Positions 1 to 9,397 of a DNA stretch of 58,815 bases are shown here, piece by piece. Made by a program: the position numbers and the translations under genes. The notes under the pieces were generated by a model. It saw only the letters and a list, made by a program, of their open reading frames with translations, ran no database searches and was not told where the DNA came from. Positions within the stretch are counted from its first letter, which is position 1; each line of letters opens with the position of its first letter. This DNA is from Treponema sp. (GTDB lineage Bacteria > Spirochaetota > Spirochaetia > Treponematales > Breznakiellaceae), in NCBI GenBank assembly GCA_031267685.1, contig JAIRYV010000015.1, forward strand, positions 1-58,815. The letters are read 5' to 3'.

Positions 1-118
1 TCTTGGTCATTAAGAGAGGACTCTTGGTCATTAAGAGAGGACTCTTGGTCATTAAGAGAGGACTCTTGGTCATTAAGAGAGGACTCTTGGTCATTAAGAG
101 AGGACTCTTGGTCATTAA
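1..118. repeat. 21-bp tandem repeat, about 5.6 copies
   Basis: Five exact copies of a 21-bp unit occupy 1-105, followed by a partial copy to about 118. Each unit contains CTTGGTCATTAAGAGAGGA. Because 21 is divisible by three, the array makes a spurious open frame of repeated VIKRGLL. The array starts at the first base of the window, so its true copy number is unknown and it may mark a contig edge. Confidence 0.95.
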
Positions 119-198
119 AGATTCTATGATTGGTCAAAAGAGGAAGAGAACGCTATCGATAGTCATTCTTCCCAAGTTTAAATTATTAGGAGTAGAAA

Positions 199-1404
199 AT
201 GCAGTACCGAATTTATGGTAAGAATCTGGGGTTTAAGGTATCCGCGCTGGGCATGGGTTGTATGCGTCTGCCGCAGATAGTGGATGAGGTGAATGGTCGC
301 GCTGAGGTGGACAAGGACAAGGCTTTCGAGCTGATCCGTTACGCTGTGGACCATGGGGTAAACTACTTTGACACGGCTTATGGCTACCACGCAAAGGCGA
401 GTGAGGCGGTTCTGGGCGAGGCGCTTGAAACGTTCCAGTGCCGTGACAAGGTGAAGATCGTTACCAAGCAGCCTTTTGGCGTGATGAGTGACCTTTCAAG
501 CGGTGGCGGCAAGACCATCAAGGACAATGCCCGCCGTAATCTTGAGAACACCTTGGCGAAGCTGCGCACGAGTTATCTTGACGTGTACCTCATTCACGCT
601 ATTGGTAAGTCAAGCTGGGGAGACACTAAACAAGAAAAGATCATTGAGGCTTATGAGCAATTTCGCGCTGAGGGGCTTATCAGGGGCATCGGCTTTTCCT
701 ATCATGGCGACTTTGATTGCTTTAAGGATGTGCTGTCCTACTACTCATGGGACATGTGTCAGATACAGCAGAACTTCATTGACGTTGAACGAGAAACCAC
801 TGTTCAGGGCATTCGTTTGGCGGGTGAAAAAGGCGTGGCGCTGGTCATCATGGAACCTTTACGGGGCGGCCTGCTTGCCACGCCACCTGCACCGATCAAG
901 GCGCTCTATGAAGAGTATGAGCGGGAAACTGGTGCGCCCCAGCGTAGTGCGGTTGAGTGGGCGTTCCGGCATCTCCTCAACTATCCAGAGGTAAGCGTCA
1001 TTCTCAGCGGAACTACCACTCTGGCGCAGCTTGCCGAAGACATTGAAATCTTTTCCAAACCCGAATCCGTTCCGGGCTGTCTGACGGATGGGGAAAGCGA
1101 GTTGCTTTCTCGCGTAAAAACCAAGTATGAGTCGCTCAAAGCCATTCCCTGCACGGGTTGTCAATACTGTATGCCCTGTGCACAAGGTGTTGAGATTCCG
1201 GGCGTGTTTGCTCGCTATAACGATGGCATGATGTTTGGCAATTTTGACCAGCCACGCCGTAGTTATATGTTTACGACGCGGGCTGGACGCGATGCTTCCA
1301 AGTGCGTGGCCTGCGGCGCTTGTGAAAAGAAGTGTCCACAAGGGATTAATATTATCGACAAGCTGAAAACAGCGCATGAGAAGCTCAAGGGGTGGATTGA
1401 GTAA
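199..1404 (+). CDS. aldo/keto reductase with C-terminal 4Fe-4S domain
   Basis: This 401-residue protein has an aldo/keto reductase (TIM-barrel) domain over roughly residues 1-280. The N-terminal GMGCMRLP and the FDTAYGYH motif with the catalytic-type Asp and Tyr are present. The C-terminal 90 residues carry Cys clusters of ferredoxin type (CTGCQYCMPC and CVACGACEKKCPQG), as in the predicted oxidoreductases of the aldo/keto reductase family found widely in anaerobes. It is probably a cytoplasmic NAD(P)H- or ferredoxin-linked oxidoreductase; the substrate cannot be told from sequence. The start is supported by an AGGAG ribosome-binding site ending 6-7 bases upstream. It stands alone between the tandem repeat and the convergent mgtC-like gene. 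Confidence 0.9.
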   Translation: MQYRIYGKNLGFKVSALGMGCMRLPQIVDEVNGRAEVDKDKAFELIRYAVDHGVNYFDTAYGYHAKASEAVLGEALETFQCRDKVKIVTKQPFGVMSDLSSGGGKTIKDNARRNLENTLAKLRTSYLDVYLIHAIGKSSWGDTKQEKIIEAYEQFRAEGLIRGIGFSYHGDFDCFKDVLSYYSWDMCQIQQNFIDVERETTVQGIRLAGEKGVALVIMEPLRGGLLATPPAPIKALYEEYERETGAPQRSAVEWAFRHLLNYPEVSVILSGTTTLAQLAEDIEIFSKPESVPGCLTDGESELLSRVKTKYESLKAIPCTGCQYCMPCAQGVEIPGVFARYNDGMMFGNFDQPRRSYMFTTRAGRDASKCVACGACEKKCPQGINIIDKLKTAHEKLKGWIE

Positions 1405-1491
1405 GAGCAAACAGTGGGGAAGTGCGGCAGTTTCATTGCCTGATGGAACCGGCGTGCTTTCTCGGTTATGCGTTTTTAAGCAAGTGGCCAG

Positions 1492-2172
1492 TCAATACTT
1501 TTCCTTTATCTCGATACGCGCTACTTTGCCGGTTGTTTTGAGGGTTTTGATGACTTGGCGGCTGTCAGCGCTGTCAGGGATGGCGATTAAGAGCCGTAGT
1601 TTGATGGCTTTGCTCTTAACTTGCTCCATATCAATGGACAGGACGCGGATATTGAAGGAACGCAGGAGTTCTAGGATTTTTTCCTGGTCAGGATTGTCGT
1701 TGTAGGTTATTTCCAGCACCTTGTTTCGTTCTGAAGGGAAGAAGCGTTGTTCAAAGCGCGCCAGAACAATGAGGCTGAACATAGTCAGAGTGAGCGCGAT
1801 ACCGACGGCGAGGAACATACCCGCGCCAATGGCTAGTCCAAAGGCGGCGCTTATCCAGAGTGAGGTGGCGGTGGTGAGTCCTTTGATGTTGTTGCCCAGC
1901 CGGATCATTGCACCGGCGCCGAGAAAGCCGATGCCGGAAACTACCTGTGCGGCGATGCGGCCTGGGTCACCGTTCTTGAGAGAGCTGAATTCTTGTGGAA
2001 GCCAGATGGAGAGGAGCATAAGGAGGGTTGATCCCACGGCAATGAGGATATGGGTACGCAAGCCCGCGACTTGATGACGACTTGAGCGCTCAAGGCCGAT
2101 GATTGTGCCAGCTAGGAAGCCAAGACAAAGGCGAATCAGCATATCGGCTTCGCTCAGGTATATTTCATTCAT
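1492..2172 (-). CDS. MgtC/SapB family membrane protein
   Basis: The 226-residue product begins with hydrophobic segments containing RLCLGFLAGTIIGLER, the signature of the MgtC/SapB family, and GIGFLGAGAM, the second conserved family motif. Four to five membrane segments fill the first 140 residues. The C-terminal 80 residues form a small soluble domain resembling the ACT-like tail of MgtC (alternating strands, DQEKILELLRSFNIRVLS). Family members are linked to magnesium limitation and to inhibition of F-type ATP synthase in some pathogens. The closeness to V-ATPase genes is suggestive, but a tRNA and a terminator separate them, so a shared role is only speculation. Confidence 0.9.
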   Translation of the reverse strand: MNEIYLSEADMLIRLCLGFLAGTIIGLERSSRHQVAGLRTHILIAVGSTLLMLLSIWLPQEFSSLKNGDPGRIAAQVVSGIGFLGAGAMIRLGNNIKGLTTATSLWISAAFGLAIGAGMFLAVGIALTLTMFSLIVLARFEQRFFPSERNKVLEITYNDNPDQEKILELLRSFNIRVLSIDMEQVKSKAIKLRLLIAIPDSADSRQVIKTLKTTGKVARIEIKEKY

Positions 2173-2202
2173 AGGACAAGTCTATATAACTATAAAGGGG
2201 AA

Positions 2203-2284
2203 TGCCCAGAGGGGGACTTGAACCCCCAAGCCTCGCGGCACTAGTACCTGAAACTAGCGTGTCTGCCAATTTCACCATCTGGGC
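2203..2284 (-). tRNA. tRNA-Leu (CAG anticodon)
   Basis: Read on the minus strand, the acceptor stem GCCCAGA pairs with TCTGGGC and A2203 (complement of T) is the discriminator. The anticodon stem CTAGT/ACTAG encloses the loop TTCAGGT, giving anticodon CAG. A long variable arm (class II, as expected for Leu) precedes a T arm with GGTTCAAGTCC. The 3' CCA is not encoded. Confidence 0.95.
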
Positions 2285-2294
2285 TATTAAAGAG

Positions 2295-2323
2295 ACTATA
2301 GCAACTTATGCGAAAAGTGTCAA
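2295..2323 (-). promoter_or_regulatory. sigma-70-type promoter of tRNA-Leu
   Basis: On the minus strand TTGACA (2318-2323) and TATAGT (2295-2300) are separated by exactly 17 bases. The tRNA starts 11 bases downstream of the -10 box. The same box pair with the same spacing precedes tRNA-Ala at 25441. Confidence 0.85.
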
Positions 2324-2337
2324 GTGCTATTGCACAT

Positions 2338-2400
2338 AAAAACATTCGTATATAGATCGTGTTGTCATTCCTGACAGCGCGATCTATATACGAATGTTTT
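2338..2400 (-). terminator. strong hairpin terminator ending the V-ATPase operon
   Basis: Two arms of about 24 bases (2338-2361 and 2377-2400) are almost perfectly complementary around a 15-base loop, followed on the minus strand by a run of T. It lies 10 bases past the stop of the subunit A gene. It closes the operon before any B or D subunit gene. Confidence 0.85.
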
Positions 2401-2410
2401 AAGAGATGCC

Positions 2411-4204
2411 CTAACTGATTACTTCTTTGGAACGGTAACTGCGCTCCAGTTCCTCAAGAGCGCCGCGCATTTCGCTTTCAAAGTCGCTTAGGCCGTCCAG
2501 GGCATTGTTCTTCACTTCGCTCTTGAGGCGGGCGAGGCGTTCTCTGATGGGAAGCGACGTGATTTTGATGAGCGGTGCGCCAAGTTTGATACAGGTCTGG
2601 GCGCGTTCTTGAAACTCCATGATGAGTTCAAGAAGGCGCACTTGTTTAAGAGGCACGCAGAACATATCAACTTCATCAAACGAATTCTGCTGTAAAAAAC
2701 CGTTTTTAATGATGTCGGCGGTGAGGAGGATGAGGCGTTGATCGTCGGGCAGGGCATCAGGGCCGATAAGACGGACGATTTCCGCGAGGCGCTGGTCGCG
2801 CTTGAGGAGGTCCAGGGCGTCTTGACGGGATTTTGCCCATGCAGGATTCACCTTCTCCCACCAGGGTTTGACCTCATCGGCGTACTCGGAATAGCTGTCG
2901 AGCCAGCTTATGGCTGGATAATGGCGGGCGTTGGCGAGGTCGCGGTCTAGTGCCCAAAAGCAACGGATGAAGCGTTTGGTATGCTGAGTTACTGGCTCGG
3001 AGAAGTCGCCGCCGGGCGGGGACACCGCGCCGATGATGGAGACGGAGCCTTCAAAGCCGGAAAGGGTTTTGACGCGACCGGCGCGTTCATAAAATTCGGC
3101 GAGGCGCGTGGGCAAATAGGCGGGGAAGCCTTCTTCGGCAGGCATCTCTTCCATGCGCCCTGACAGCTCGCGCAGGGCTTCTGCCCAGCGGCTTGTGGAG
3201 TCAGCCATGATAGCCACATGATAGCCCATGTCGCGGTAGAACTCGGCGAGGGTAACGCCGGTGTATATCGAAACTTCGCGGGCTGCCACGGGCATATTCG
3301 AGGTGTTTGCTATGAGAATTGTGCGTTCCATGAGGGAACGGCCAGTGCGCGGGTCTGACAGGTACGGGAATTCGGTTAGCACGTCGGTCATTTCATTGCC
3401 GCGTTCTCCACAACCGATGTAGATGATAACGTCAGCGTCGCACCACTTGGCGATAGCGTGTTGGGTCATGGTTTTGCCTGTACCAAAGCCTCCGGGGATG
3501 GCGGCGGTTCCGCCTTTTGACAGAGGGAAGAACACGTCGATTACACGCTCGCCGGTTATAAGTGGCTGGTCTGGCGAAAGGCGCTCTGCGTTGGGACGCG
3601 GGATGCGCACTGGCCACCATTGGGCGAGGGGGATTTCTTCGCCTTTATCAGTGCGGGCTACAATGGCTTCGATGGTGTACTTACCTGGGGGCAGGACTTC
3701 GCTTAAAAAGCCGCCTTTGGCGCTGGGCGGGACCATGATCTTACAGGTGATGCTCTCGGTTTCTTTGACCGAGCCGAGTACTAGTCCGGGTTTGACTGAC
3801 ACTTTTTCCCCGGCAGCCAGGTTTTGGGCGATATTGGGGTCAGGGACAAAGTGCCAGAGTCGCTGTGAGTCGAGCGGTTCGCCCCGCACGCCTGGGTCCA
3901 TGAACGCGCCGCTCTGCTTGAAGAGGGCTTCAAGTGGGCGCTGTATGCCGTCATAGATTGTCCCGATGATGCCTGGTCCAAGGCGCGCTGAAAGTGGGCG
4001 TCCTGTTGATGAGGCAGATGCGCCGATTTTCAGACCCGTGTCGTCCTCATAAACCTGAATCACGGCCTCGTTACCTTCAAGGCGTACCACTTCGCCGATG
4101 ATACGTTTTTCACCAACCTCAACCACGTCGAAAAGCCCTGCACCGCTTAAACCGACGGCACGGATAATGGGGCCTGAAATACGCTTAACTTTTCCTGCAA
4201 TCAT
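2411..4204 (-). CDS. atpA: V-type ATP synthase/ATPase catalytic subunit A
   Basis: The 597-residue length is normal for the A subunit of archaeal/bacterial V-type (A-type) ATPases. The Walker A loop GGFGTGKT lies near residue 235, followed by the family motif [11 protein letters not shown] and the Walker B region with [14 protein letters not shown]. The A-type non-homologous insert is present between residues 110 and 190. It forms the nucleotide-hydrolysing or ATP-making part of the peripheral V1 head and needs subunit B to make the A3B3 ring. Its start overlaps the stop of the subunit E gene by 4 bases (ATGA). It is the last gene of the operon, with a terminator directly after it and no B or D gene following, which is unusual. 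Confidence 0.97.
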   Translation of the reverse strand: MIAGKVKRISGPIIRAVGLSGAGLFDVVEVGEKRIIGEVVRLEGNEAVIQVYEDDTGLKIGASASSTGRPLSARLGPGIIGTIYDGIQRPLEALFKQSGAFMDPGVRGEPLDSQRLWHFVPDPNIAQNLAAGEKVSVKPGLVLGSVKETESITCKIMVPPSAKGGFLSEVLPPGKYTIEAIVARTDKGEEIPLAQWWPVRIPRPNAERLSPDQPLITGERVIDVFFPLSKGGTAAIPGGFGTGKTMTQHAIAKWCDADVIIYIGCGERGNEMTDVLTEFPYLSDPRTGRSLMERTILIANTSNMPVAAREVSIYTGVTLAEFYRDMGYHVAIMADSTSRWAEALRELSGRMEEMPAEEGFPAYLPTRLAEFYERAGRVKTLSGFEGSVSIIGAVSPPGGDFSEPVTQHTKRFIRCFWALDRDLANARHYPAISWLDSYSEYADEVKPWWEKVNPAWAKSRQDALDLLKRDQRLAEIVRLIGPDALPDDQRLILLTADIIKNGFLQQNSFDEVDMFCVPLKQVRLLELIMEFQERAQTCIKLGAPLIKITSLPIRERLARLKSEVKNNALDGLSDFESEMRGALEELERSYRSKEVIS

Positions 4205-4845
4205 GCCAAGCCTCCCTCAAGCGCCGCGTCTCCCAAAAGGGCTGCGAGTAGTTCCGCACGCTTGTCTTCAAGTAAATCATAACCAGCGCTATCGATCGAG
4301 GCGTTAATGCGTACTGATAGCGCGTCAAGTGTGAGACGGGGGAATTTATCCTCAACAAGCAAGGCTATATTGGTGGTTTCGAGTGTCCATGTTCCCGGCG
4401 TCAGATACTTTTTAAGGATAGCTTCTGATTCAGCGCTGCTCAGGTTGTTGATTCGCACGGTAACGCTGGTTGTAGGAAACTCATTAGTTTCCCGCAGTTC
4501 GGTCAGTCGCAGACGCAGTTCTTTTTCAAGCAGGGAAAGCAGGGTTTTCCGTGACAGACTTTGCAGATAACTATTCATTGCTGTTTTTAACAAAGACTCG
4601 ATTTTTTCAGAACGAATACGCCGTTTGTCGAGAAGCAAGCGAGCCACAATCTCGTCTTTCATGGTAACAAAGCGGCTTACGTAGCGTTCCCTGTTTTCGG
4701 CGATTGCTGCTGTGGTTTTCTTTTTCCACAACTCCGCCGCAGATTTCACGCCTTCCTCGGAGGACTTGAGAATACGATACGCTTTTTTCCGCGCATCCTC
4801 AAGGATTTCCCGATCCAACATATCAGTAGATTGTAGTTCTTCCAT
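4201..4845 (-). CDS. atpE: V-type ATPase subunit E (peripheral stalk)
   Basis: The 214-residue protein opens with a long, charged amphipathic helix ([22 protein letters not shown]) and ends in a mixed alpha/beta domain, the layout of the E-type peripheral stalk subunit. It would pair with the G/H-type helix subunit to hold the V1 head to subunit I. It is placed between subunit F and subunit A genes and overlaps the latter by 4 bases. Sequence identity in this family is low, so the call relies on architecture and on operon position. Confidence 0.8.
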   Translation of the reverse strand: MEELQSTDMLDREILEDARKKAYRILKSSEEGVKSAAELWKKKTTAAIAENRERYVSRFVTMKDEIVARLLLDKRRIRSEKIESLLKTAMNSYLQSLSRKTLLSLLEKELRLRLTELRETNEFPTTSVTVRINNLSSAESEAILKKYLTPGTWTLETTNIALLVEDKFPRLTLDALSVRINASIDSAGYDLLEDKRAELLAALLGDAALEGGLA

Positions 4846-4902
4846 AATAATGCCTTTCTGGCTAAACGCCGTTGCGTTAAAAGCTCTTGCGTTTAGTCCT
4901 GT

Positions 4903-5244
4903 TTATACATGAATACCAATAGCTTCCCGAATAGAATCGACCAGTGTTTTACGGTTGGGAAGTCTTCCCATCATGCCGGGAATTTCCACTATCAGGGGAT
5001 AACGATCCGATAATTGCCACTTTGTAAGCGTCTCATCCAACCAGTCGGCAACCTCTTCGGTGAGAATGAGTATCCGGCAGGACTCAACACTCGGGAGGAC
5101 GGTTCCAGCGACCACGTCAAACCCTTGGGTGATTTTAAGAAACGCGGCTTTGGCGGTGTCAGCGTTATTTACCGCTGTTCCGTCAACCCCGACAAAACGA
5201 AATGCTGTTACCAGTTCCGCATCTCCAATAAAGAAGTAATCCAC
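4903..5244 (-). CDS. atpF: V-type ATPase subunit F (central stalk)
   Basis: The 113-residue product starts MDYFFIGDAELVTAFRFVGV, a good match to the F subunit N terminus, in which a Rossmann-like first strand leads into a Gly-rich turn. The second half has the typical ILILTEEVADWL and a VEIPG segment. It would sit on the central stalk with subunit D. No D gene is present in this operon. The gene lies 6 bases after the subunit K stop. Confidence 0.9.
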   Translation of the reverse strand: MDYFFIGDAELVTAFRFVGVDGTAVNNADTAKAAFLKITQGFDVVAGTVLPSVESCRILILTEEVADWLDETLTKWQLSDRYPLIVEIPGMMGRLPNRKTLVDSIREAIGIHV

Positions 5245-5250
5245 CGCTTC

Positions 5251-5550
5251 CTACAGAATCATAATGAGCAGGGCTACCAGGAAGCCCCACAGACAGATAC
5301 CTTCGGCCAGACCGACAAAAGGCAGGGCTTTTCCTGAAAGTTCAGCATTTTCGCTCATAGCTCCCATTGCCGCCGCGCCGATCTGACCTACCGCGATACC
5401 ACCCGCGATACAGGAAACTCCGACCGCGATTGCCGCCGCAATGTACTTTAACCCACTGCCGGACAGCGCCTCTGCCGCACTGACTTCTTGAGCGAACATT
5501 CCGCCCACTGCCGCCAGCATACACACACCAAACGCTACTGCGCGTTTCAT
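5251..5550 (-). CDS. atpK: V-type ATPase membrane rotor subunit K (proteolipid)
   Basis: The chosen start (5550) lies just after a GGAGGTG ribosome-binding site and gives 99 residues; a longer open frame upstream overlaps the subunit I gene and is rejected. The protein has an N-terminal hydrophobic, signal-like segment followed by one c-subunit hairpin. Helix 1 carries GIAVGQIGAAAMGA and helix 2 carries PFVGLAEGICLWGF with the ion-carrying Glu. It forms the rotor ring in the membrane. The Gln in helix 1 is a feature often seen in sodium-binding rotors, but the residue after the Glu is Gly rather than Ser or Thr, so ion choice is unresolved. Confidence 0.9.
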   Translation of the reverse strand: MKRAVAFGVCMLAAVGGMFAQEVSAAEALSGSGLKYIAAAIAVGVSCIAGGIAVGQIGAAAMGAMSENAELSGKALPFVGLAEGICLWGFLVALLIMIL

Positions 5551-5551
5551 C

Positions 5552-7582
5552 TCACACCTCCTTGCGGAACCTGAATGGCGTGAAGGCCACCCCAGTCTCC
5601 GTGAAAAACTTACTAAAAAATTCATAATATTGAAGACGTACCACTTGAATGGCAACGATCATTCCCTCAAGTAAAATGATAATCAGATTGCCAAAAATGA
5701 CAATGACTAGAGAAAACAGTGTCCCAAACGCCGAGCCTTCCGCTACCAGCTCGGCAATACTGAAAATGATAAACGACAAGACCGTATGCGACAGGGCAAA
5801 TGCGCCCACGCGCAGGAAACTCACAGTGCTGGAGATGTAACTCGACACAGTTTCTAGAATTTCTACAACACCCTCAATGATGAAGGCGAAGAGTCCTTCC
5901 TTTACAATCGGACGCTTGCCACTGATGAGGTTCCAGATCACAGGCCCAAAGAAGATGCAGAATACTGGTATGGCCAGGCCGAGGAGGTCAAGCGTTACAA
6001 ACTGCCCGCCGAGTATTATGCGTATGGCGACGGAAATGGCGTACCAGAAAAACAAGAGACCAGCAAGACCTGTCTTGGCGAAGAGGGCTTTTTCATAATT
6101 CTTTAATATACATTGATTCATGATATTGATAATCAAGCCCATTGAGTTCAAGATTACACCAATGCCAATGGAAAAACCAAAGAAGGCAAAGAGTTTGTCA
6201 AGATTGTTCCGGTCTGGCATAATGTGAATGATGTGGCTCACCGGATTGCCAGTGATTGCGCCGGTGATTGCCTCTATCGGCTTTTCAAGCAGAGTCTCAT
6301 TGGCAAAAACCGACCCATAGAGGATGCCCATAATCATTGACGCTATGCCAACAAAGATGAGCGGACGAGCGTAGTTCATTGATAGCAACTGTATCTTCAG
6401 CTTTTTTTTGGCGATGAGAAGGCCAAGCAGAAAAAGCACAAAGCCCTGGCCCACGTCGCCGAACATGATACCGAAGAAGAGAGTGAAGAAAACCGCCACA
6501 AAAGGTGTCGGGTCAATAGTACCATACAACGGCGCTCCATAAGAGAAGACCAATGGCTCAAAGCCTTCAATAAAACGCCCGTGCTTGAGCGACACTGGCA
6601 CTTTTTCTGTGCCGTCCTTTATCGATTTCACTTCATCGGGCACAAAGGTGCGAACCGCTACTCGCCCATCGGTTAGCTTGGAAAGCCCATCCACGAGGTC
6701 GATGATCGCATCGGCGGGAACCCAGCCAGACAGCATATACACACTTTTGGTACTGACAAGCCGCGCCTTCAGCTTTTCAACCTGCGTTGCCATGAGGTAG
6801 GAGGAAGTCAGCGCTTTCAGAGGCTTTTCATACTCGTTATGCAGACGCACCTTCTGCTCAGCGATGCCCTGAAGCTCGCGCTCCGTCTGTTTCATACGGT
6901 TTTCAAGGCTGGTAAGCAGTTCTTCGGGTATTCCCTTATAACCTTCGGGAATGGCGATGGGTGTGAACGAGCGCTTCTTTAGTTCTGAGTCAAGGGCAAA
7001 ACGGCCCCGCCGTGATGCCGCAGCCAGAACCCGCTCATCGTCAAGAGGCACGATCACAACGCGGTCGGTGAGCGTTTCCAGCATTTCCTCCCGACTCTGG
7101 GGATCAAGCCGCCCAACACGCAGAGTCAGGTAAGAAAGCTGATCCAGTTCCTTAAAAGGCGCGTTAAGGTTAGCAAATGCTCTGGATTCAGTTAAGGTAG
7201 CCTCGATCTTTTGCCGTTCAAGACTTTTCTCATGCTCGGCCTTGCTTACCGCGTTTACTGTATCCACGATCTGCTCACATAATTCCTCCTCACCCTCAGC
7301 CGGGAGACGGGCGGTTTTTTCCGGTTCTGTAGGAAGTTCTATCTCCAGGTAGGCGGCGGCGGTTTTTAGCTTTTCAAGATTTTCCCGTGTATGTGCGCTG
7401 GTTCTTTCAGCGTTGACACGAGCCTCGTTTACATCATCTTCATCTGAAGAATATCTTTCTATAGAAGTATCCTTTTCGGAGAATTGTATAATTCCCCGAT
7501 TGCCCAGAAATTCAATAGCCTTGTCCACATCTCGCTCAAGCACGGTCATCTCAATCTGTTTCATCTTCCGGGGGCGGATCAT
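5552..7582 (-). CDS. atpI: V-type ATPase membrane stator subunit I
   Basis: The 676-residue protein has a soluble, coiled-coil-rich N-terminal half (residues 1-330) and a C-terminal half with about seven to eight membrane helices beginning near FVAVFFTLFFGIMFGDVGQG, the family hallmark. The C-terminal membrane part contains SYISSTVSFLRVGAFALSH, which holds the conserved Arg facing the rotor ring. It is the equivalent of the eukaryotic a subunit, forming the ion half-channels and the stator link. It overlaps the subunit C gene by 4 bases and is followed by subunit K. Confidence 0.95.
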   Translation of the reverse strand: MIRPRKMKQIEMTVLERDVDKAIEFLGNRGIIQFSEKDTSIERYSSDEDDVNEARVNAERTSAHTRENLEKLKTAAAYLEIELPTEPEKTARLPAEGEEELCEQIVDTVNAVSKAEHEKSLERQKIEATLTESRAFANLNAPFKELDQLSYLTLRVGRLDPQSREEMLETLTDRVVIVPLDDERVLAAASRRGRFALDSELKKRSFTPIAIPEGYKGIPEELLTSLENRMKQTERELQGIAEQKVRLHNEYEKPLKALTSSYLMATQVEKLKARLVSTKSVYMLSGWVPADAIIDLVDGLSKLTDGRVAVRTFVPDEVKSIKDGTEKVPVSLKHGRFIEGFEPLVFSYGAPLYGTIDPTPFVAVFFTLFFGIMFGDVGQGFVLFLLGLLIAKKKLKIQLLSMNYARPLIFVGIASMIMGILYGSVFANETLLEKPIEAITGAITGNPVSHIIHIMPDRNNLDKLFAFFGFSIGIGVILNSMGLIINIMNQCILKNYEKALFAKTGLAGLLFFWYAISVAIRIILGGQFVTLDLLGLAIPVFCIFFGPVIWNLISGKRPIVKEGLFAFIIEGVVEILETVSSYISSTVSFLRVGAFALSHTVLSFIIFSIAELVAEGSAFGTLFSLVIVIFGNLIIILLEGMIVAIQVVRLQYYEFFSKFFTETGVAFTPFRFRKEV

Positions 7583-8595
7583 GCAGGTACCTCCAACATA
7601 CTTAATACATCATGACTCGACATACCCAGAACCAAGCCTTCGGCCATGCTGGTGAGCAGGTCTTCCTCAAACAGCTTCAACTTGATGAAGCAGAACACCA
7701 TATCCAGAGAGAAGGGCTGACGCCTGAATGAAAGACGGGCAAGGCGGTACAAATACTTAGACGCGGCATTCTGGAAGTAACGCGGGTCAGCGGTCCAGGG
7801 TTCATTTGGCGTTTCAGGGTTAAGGAAATGAGCGCGTGGATAGCCATTCCAGCCTGCACGGTTATCCAAGGCCATACGCAATGAGGCTTCGGCGTCTGCG
7901 ACAAGATTTTTCTTATTACCCAGTGATATGAGGTTTTCCCGCGTCTGTTCAGGCGTCATGCCATAGTAGGTGCGCAGACGTAAAGCCCAGACCACGTTTC
8001 GCAGGGATATTTCCTCAAACAGTATCTTTTTAGTGAAGACACGGTCTTTTGGGGGCAGGGCAAGGAGCGCGTTCCAGAGCGAGGCATAGTAGTGCCGGTC
8101 AAGCATAATGCTCATTATATGCTCATTAGCTTCTCCAGTATTTTGCATATTGCGCTTTTTAAGCAGAAACCCAAATTCGCTTCCCTCCACCATCGCGGCG
8201 AGATCAGGGTATGCCTCAAAGTGGACGGTGCGGAAGTGGCCGATGTCAGTAAAGGCTGGTGGCTTTTGATCGCCCACCTCAATTGCCTTGAGCGCGGTTT
8301 TGAGATCAGTGTACTCATACGTCCTGATGAGATAGCTCAGGAGCGTGGGTGGTTTTAAGAATGAGTCAACAATCTGGAGGATTTGTTTTACCGCACGGGC
8401 TGTGATTCTGGCTTCCAGATCGAGTAAGAGTTCTTTTTCAGGCAAATCCCTGCTTTCATCTGGAAAGACCAGTCGGTCAAGCTCAGAAAGCCGACTTACG
8501 CCGCCAAGCGTAGCGATACGTTTCCCGACAAAGGACTTTCCTATGATCCCGCACGCTTTGGCATAACTGTATGCCCGCTCTCCAGTGCTTATCAT
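7579..8595 (-). CDS. atpC: V-type ATPase subunit C (AC39/d-like)
   Basis: This 338-residue, largely helical protein begins with AYSYAKACGIIGKSFVGKRI, as in AC39-type subunits where the first helix carries a YA-x-ARV/C-like motif. It lies between the short helix subunit and subunit I, the usual place of the C subunit. It would act as the socket coupling the central stalk to the K ring. Divergence is high, so the call leans on position, size and helical content. Confidence 0.82.
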   Translation of the reverse strand: MISTGERAYSYAKACGIIGKSFVGKRIATLGGVSRLSELDRLVFPDESRDLPEKELLLDLEARITARAVKQILQIVDSFLKPPTLLSYLIRTYEYTDLKTALKAIEVGDQKPPAFTDIGHFRTVHFEAYPDLAAMVEGSEFGFLLKKRNMQNTGEANEHIMSIMLDRHYYASLWNALLALPPKDRVFTKKILFEEISLRNVVWALRLRTYYGMTPEQTRENLISLGNKKNLVADAEASLRMALDNRAGWNGYPRAHFLNPETPNEPWTADPRYFQNAASKYLYRLARLSFRRQPFSLDMVFCFIKLKLFEEDLLTSMAEGLVLGMSSHDVLSMLEVPA

Positions 8596-8598
8596 ACC

Positions 8599-8904
8599 CT
8601 AATCCTTGAGGAGCAAATGTCCGGCCAGTTCCATAAAACGACTGTTATTCACCGACATGGCGTCAAGCTCCGCCCGATAAGCGTCAAGCTGTTTCTGATA
8701 GTCCGCTTTTACCGCGTCAAGCTGTTTCTGATAATTCGCATCAAGTTCTGCAACTTCTTTAGCATAACACTGATCGTAATGCTCACGGTTCAGCTTTTCC
8801 CCATCGGCGAGACGCCTGTCAGCCTCTGCCTGAGCGCTATCAACCAGAGCCGCAGCCTCAGCCTCAACTTCTAACAAATGTCGTAGCACATCAGTTTCAT
8901 CCAT
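8599..8904 (-). CDS. V-type ATPase G/H-like peripheral stalk subunit
   Basis: About 101 residues when started at the ATG at 8904, which has AAGGTGG just upstream; a GTG three codons earlier is the alternative. The protein is one long, charged, alanine-rich helix with heptad spacing (LLEVEAEAAALVDSAQAEAD) and an internal near-duplication of NYQKQLDA / DYQKQLDA. This is the layout of the G/H subunit that forms a coiled coil with subunit E. It is the first V-ATPase gene in the operon. Sequence similarity is too low for certainty. Confidence 0.7.
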   Translation of the reverse strand: MDETDVLRHLLEVEAEAAALVDSAQAEADRRLADGEKLNREHYDQCYAKEVAELDANYQKQLDAVKADYQKQLDAYRAELDAMSVNNSRFMELAGHLLLKD

Positions 8905-8914
8905 GGTTACCACC

Positions 8915-9397
8915 TTAGTCTGTGGCGATAATAATATCTTCGTATTTCTTGATAACTCCGCAGGCGCCAGATGCGTCTTTCTGAGCCATAAGGTCTGTAT
9001 AGAACTGGGGGTTGTCCATCAACTGTGCGAGTCGCTTGAGGGTACGCAGGTATTTTTCCGCGTCCTTCTCCGGCGCAAGGATCATAAACAGTAGATGCAC
9101 AGGATTCTTGTCAAGCGCATCGTAATCAATCCCACGTCTGGAGATACCAAGCGACCCATACACCCGATCAACCGCATTGGTTCTGCCGTGCGGGATAGCG
9201 ATACCCTTTTGGATACCAGTGGACATCTTCATCTCCCGCGTCTGTAGCGCCGCCAAAATTTCCTCTCTAAGATCGGACTTCTTCTCCGCCTGACAGAACT
9301 GGTCTACCATCTCCTCGAAAACCTCATCTTTGTTCTCGGCTTCAAGGCCAACCTTCACCAGTTCAGGCGAAAAAACATCATACAAAAACATGCTCAT
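8915..9397 (-). CDS. PTS EIIA domain protein, fructose/nitrogen (PtsN) type
   Basis: The 160-residue protein is a single PTS IIA type-2 domain. The phosphorylatable histidine is in GIAIPHGRT near residue 70, preceded by REMKMSTGIQKG, the usual family pattern. With no EIIB or EIIC gene alongside, a regulatory role as in PtsN is more likely than sugar import. Its start overlaps secG by 4 bases (ATGA), so it is translationally coupled to secG and precedes the V-ATPase genes. A link between PTS phosphorylation state and ATPase expression or activity is possible but not shown here. Confidence 0.88.
   Translation of the reverse strand: MSMFLYDVFSPELVKVGLEAENKDEVFEEMVDQFCQAEKKSDLREEILAALQTREMKMSTGIQKGIAIPHGRTNAVDRVYGSLGISRRGIDYDALDKNPVHLLFMILAPEKDAEKYLRTLKRLAQLMDNPQFYTDLMAQKDASGACGVIKKYEDIIIATD

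Noticed and set aside
3-221. 72-residue plus-strand frame at the left edge
   Set aside because: It is a by-product of the 21-bp tandem repeat, with no ribosome-binding site and with its end inside the reductase gene.
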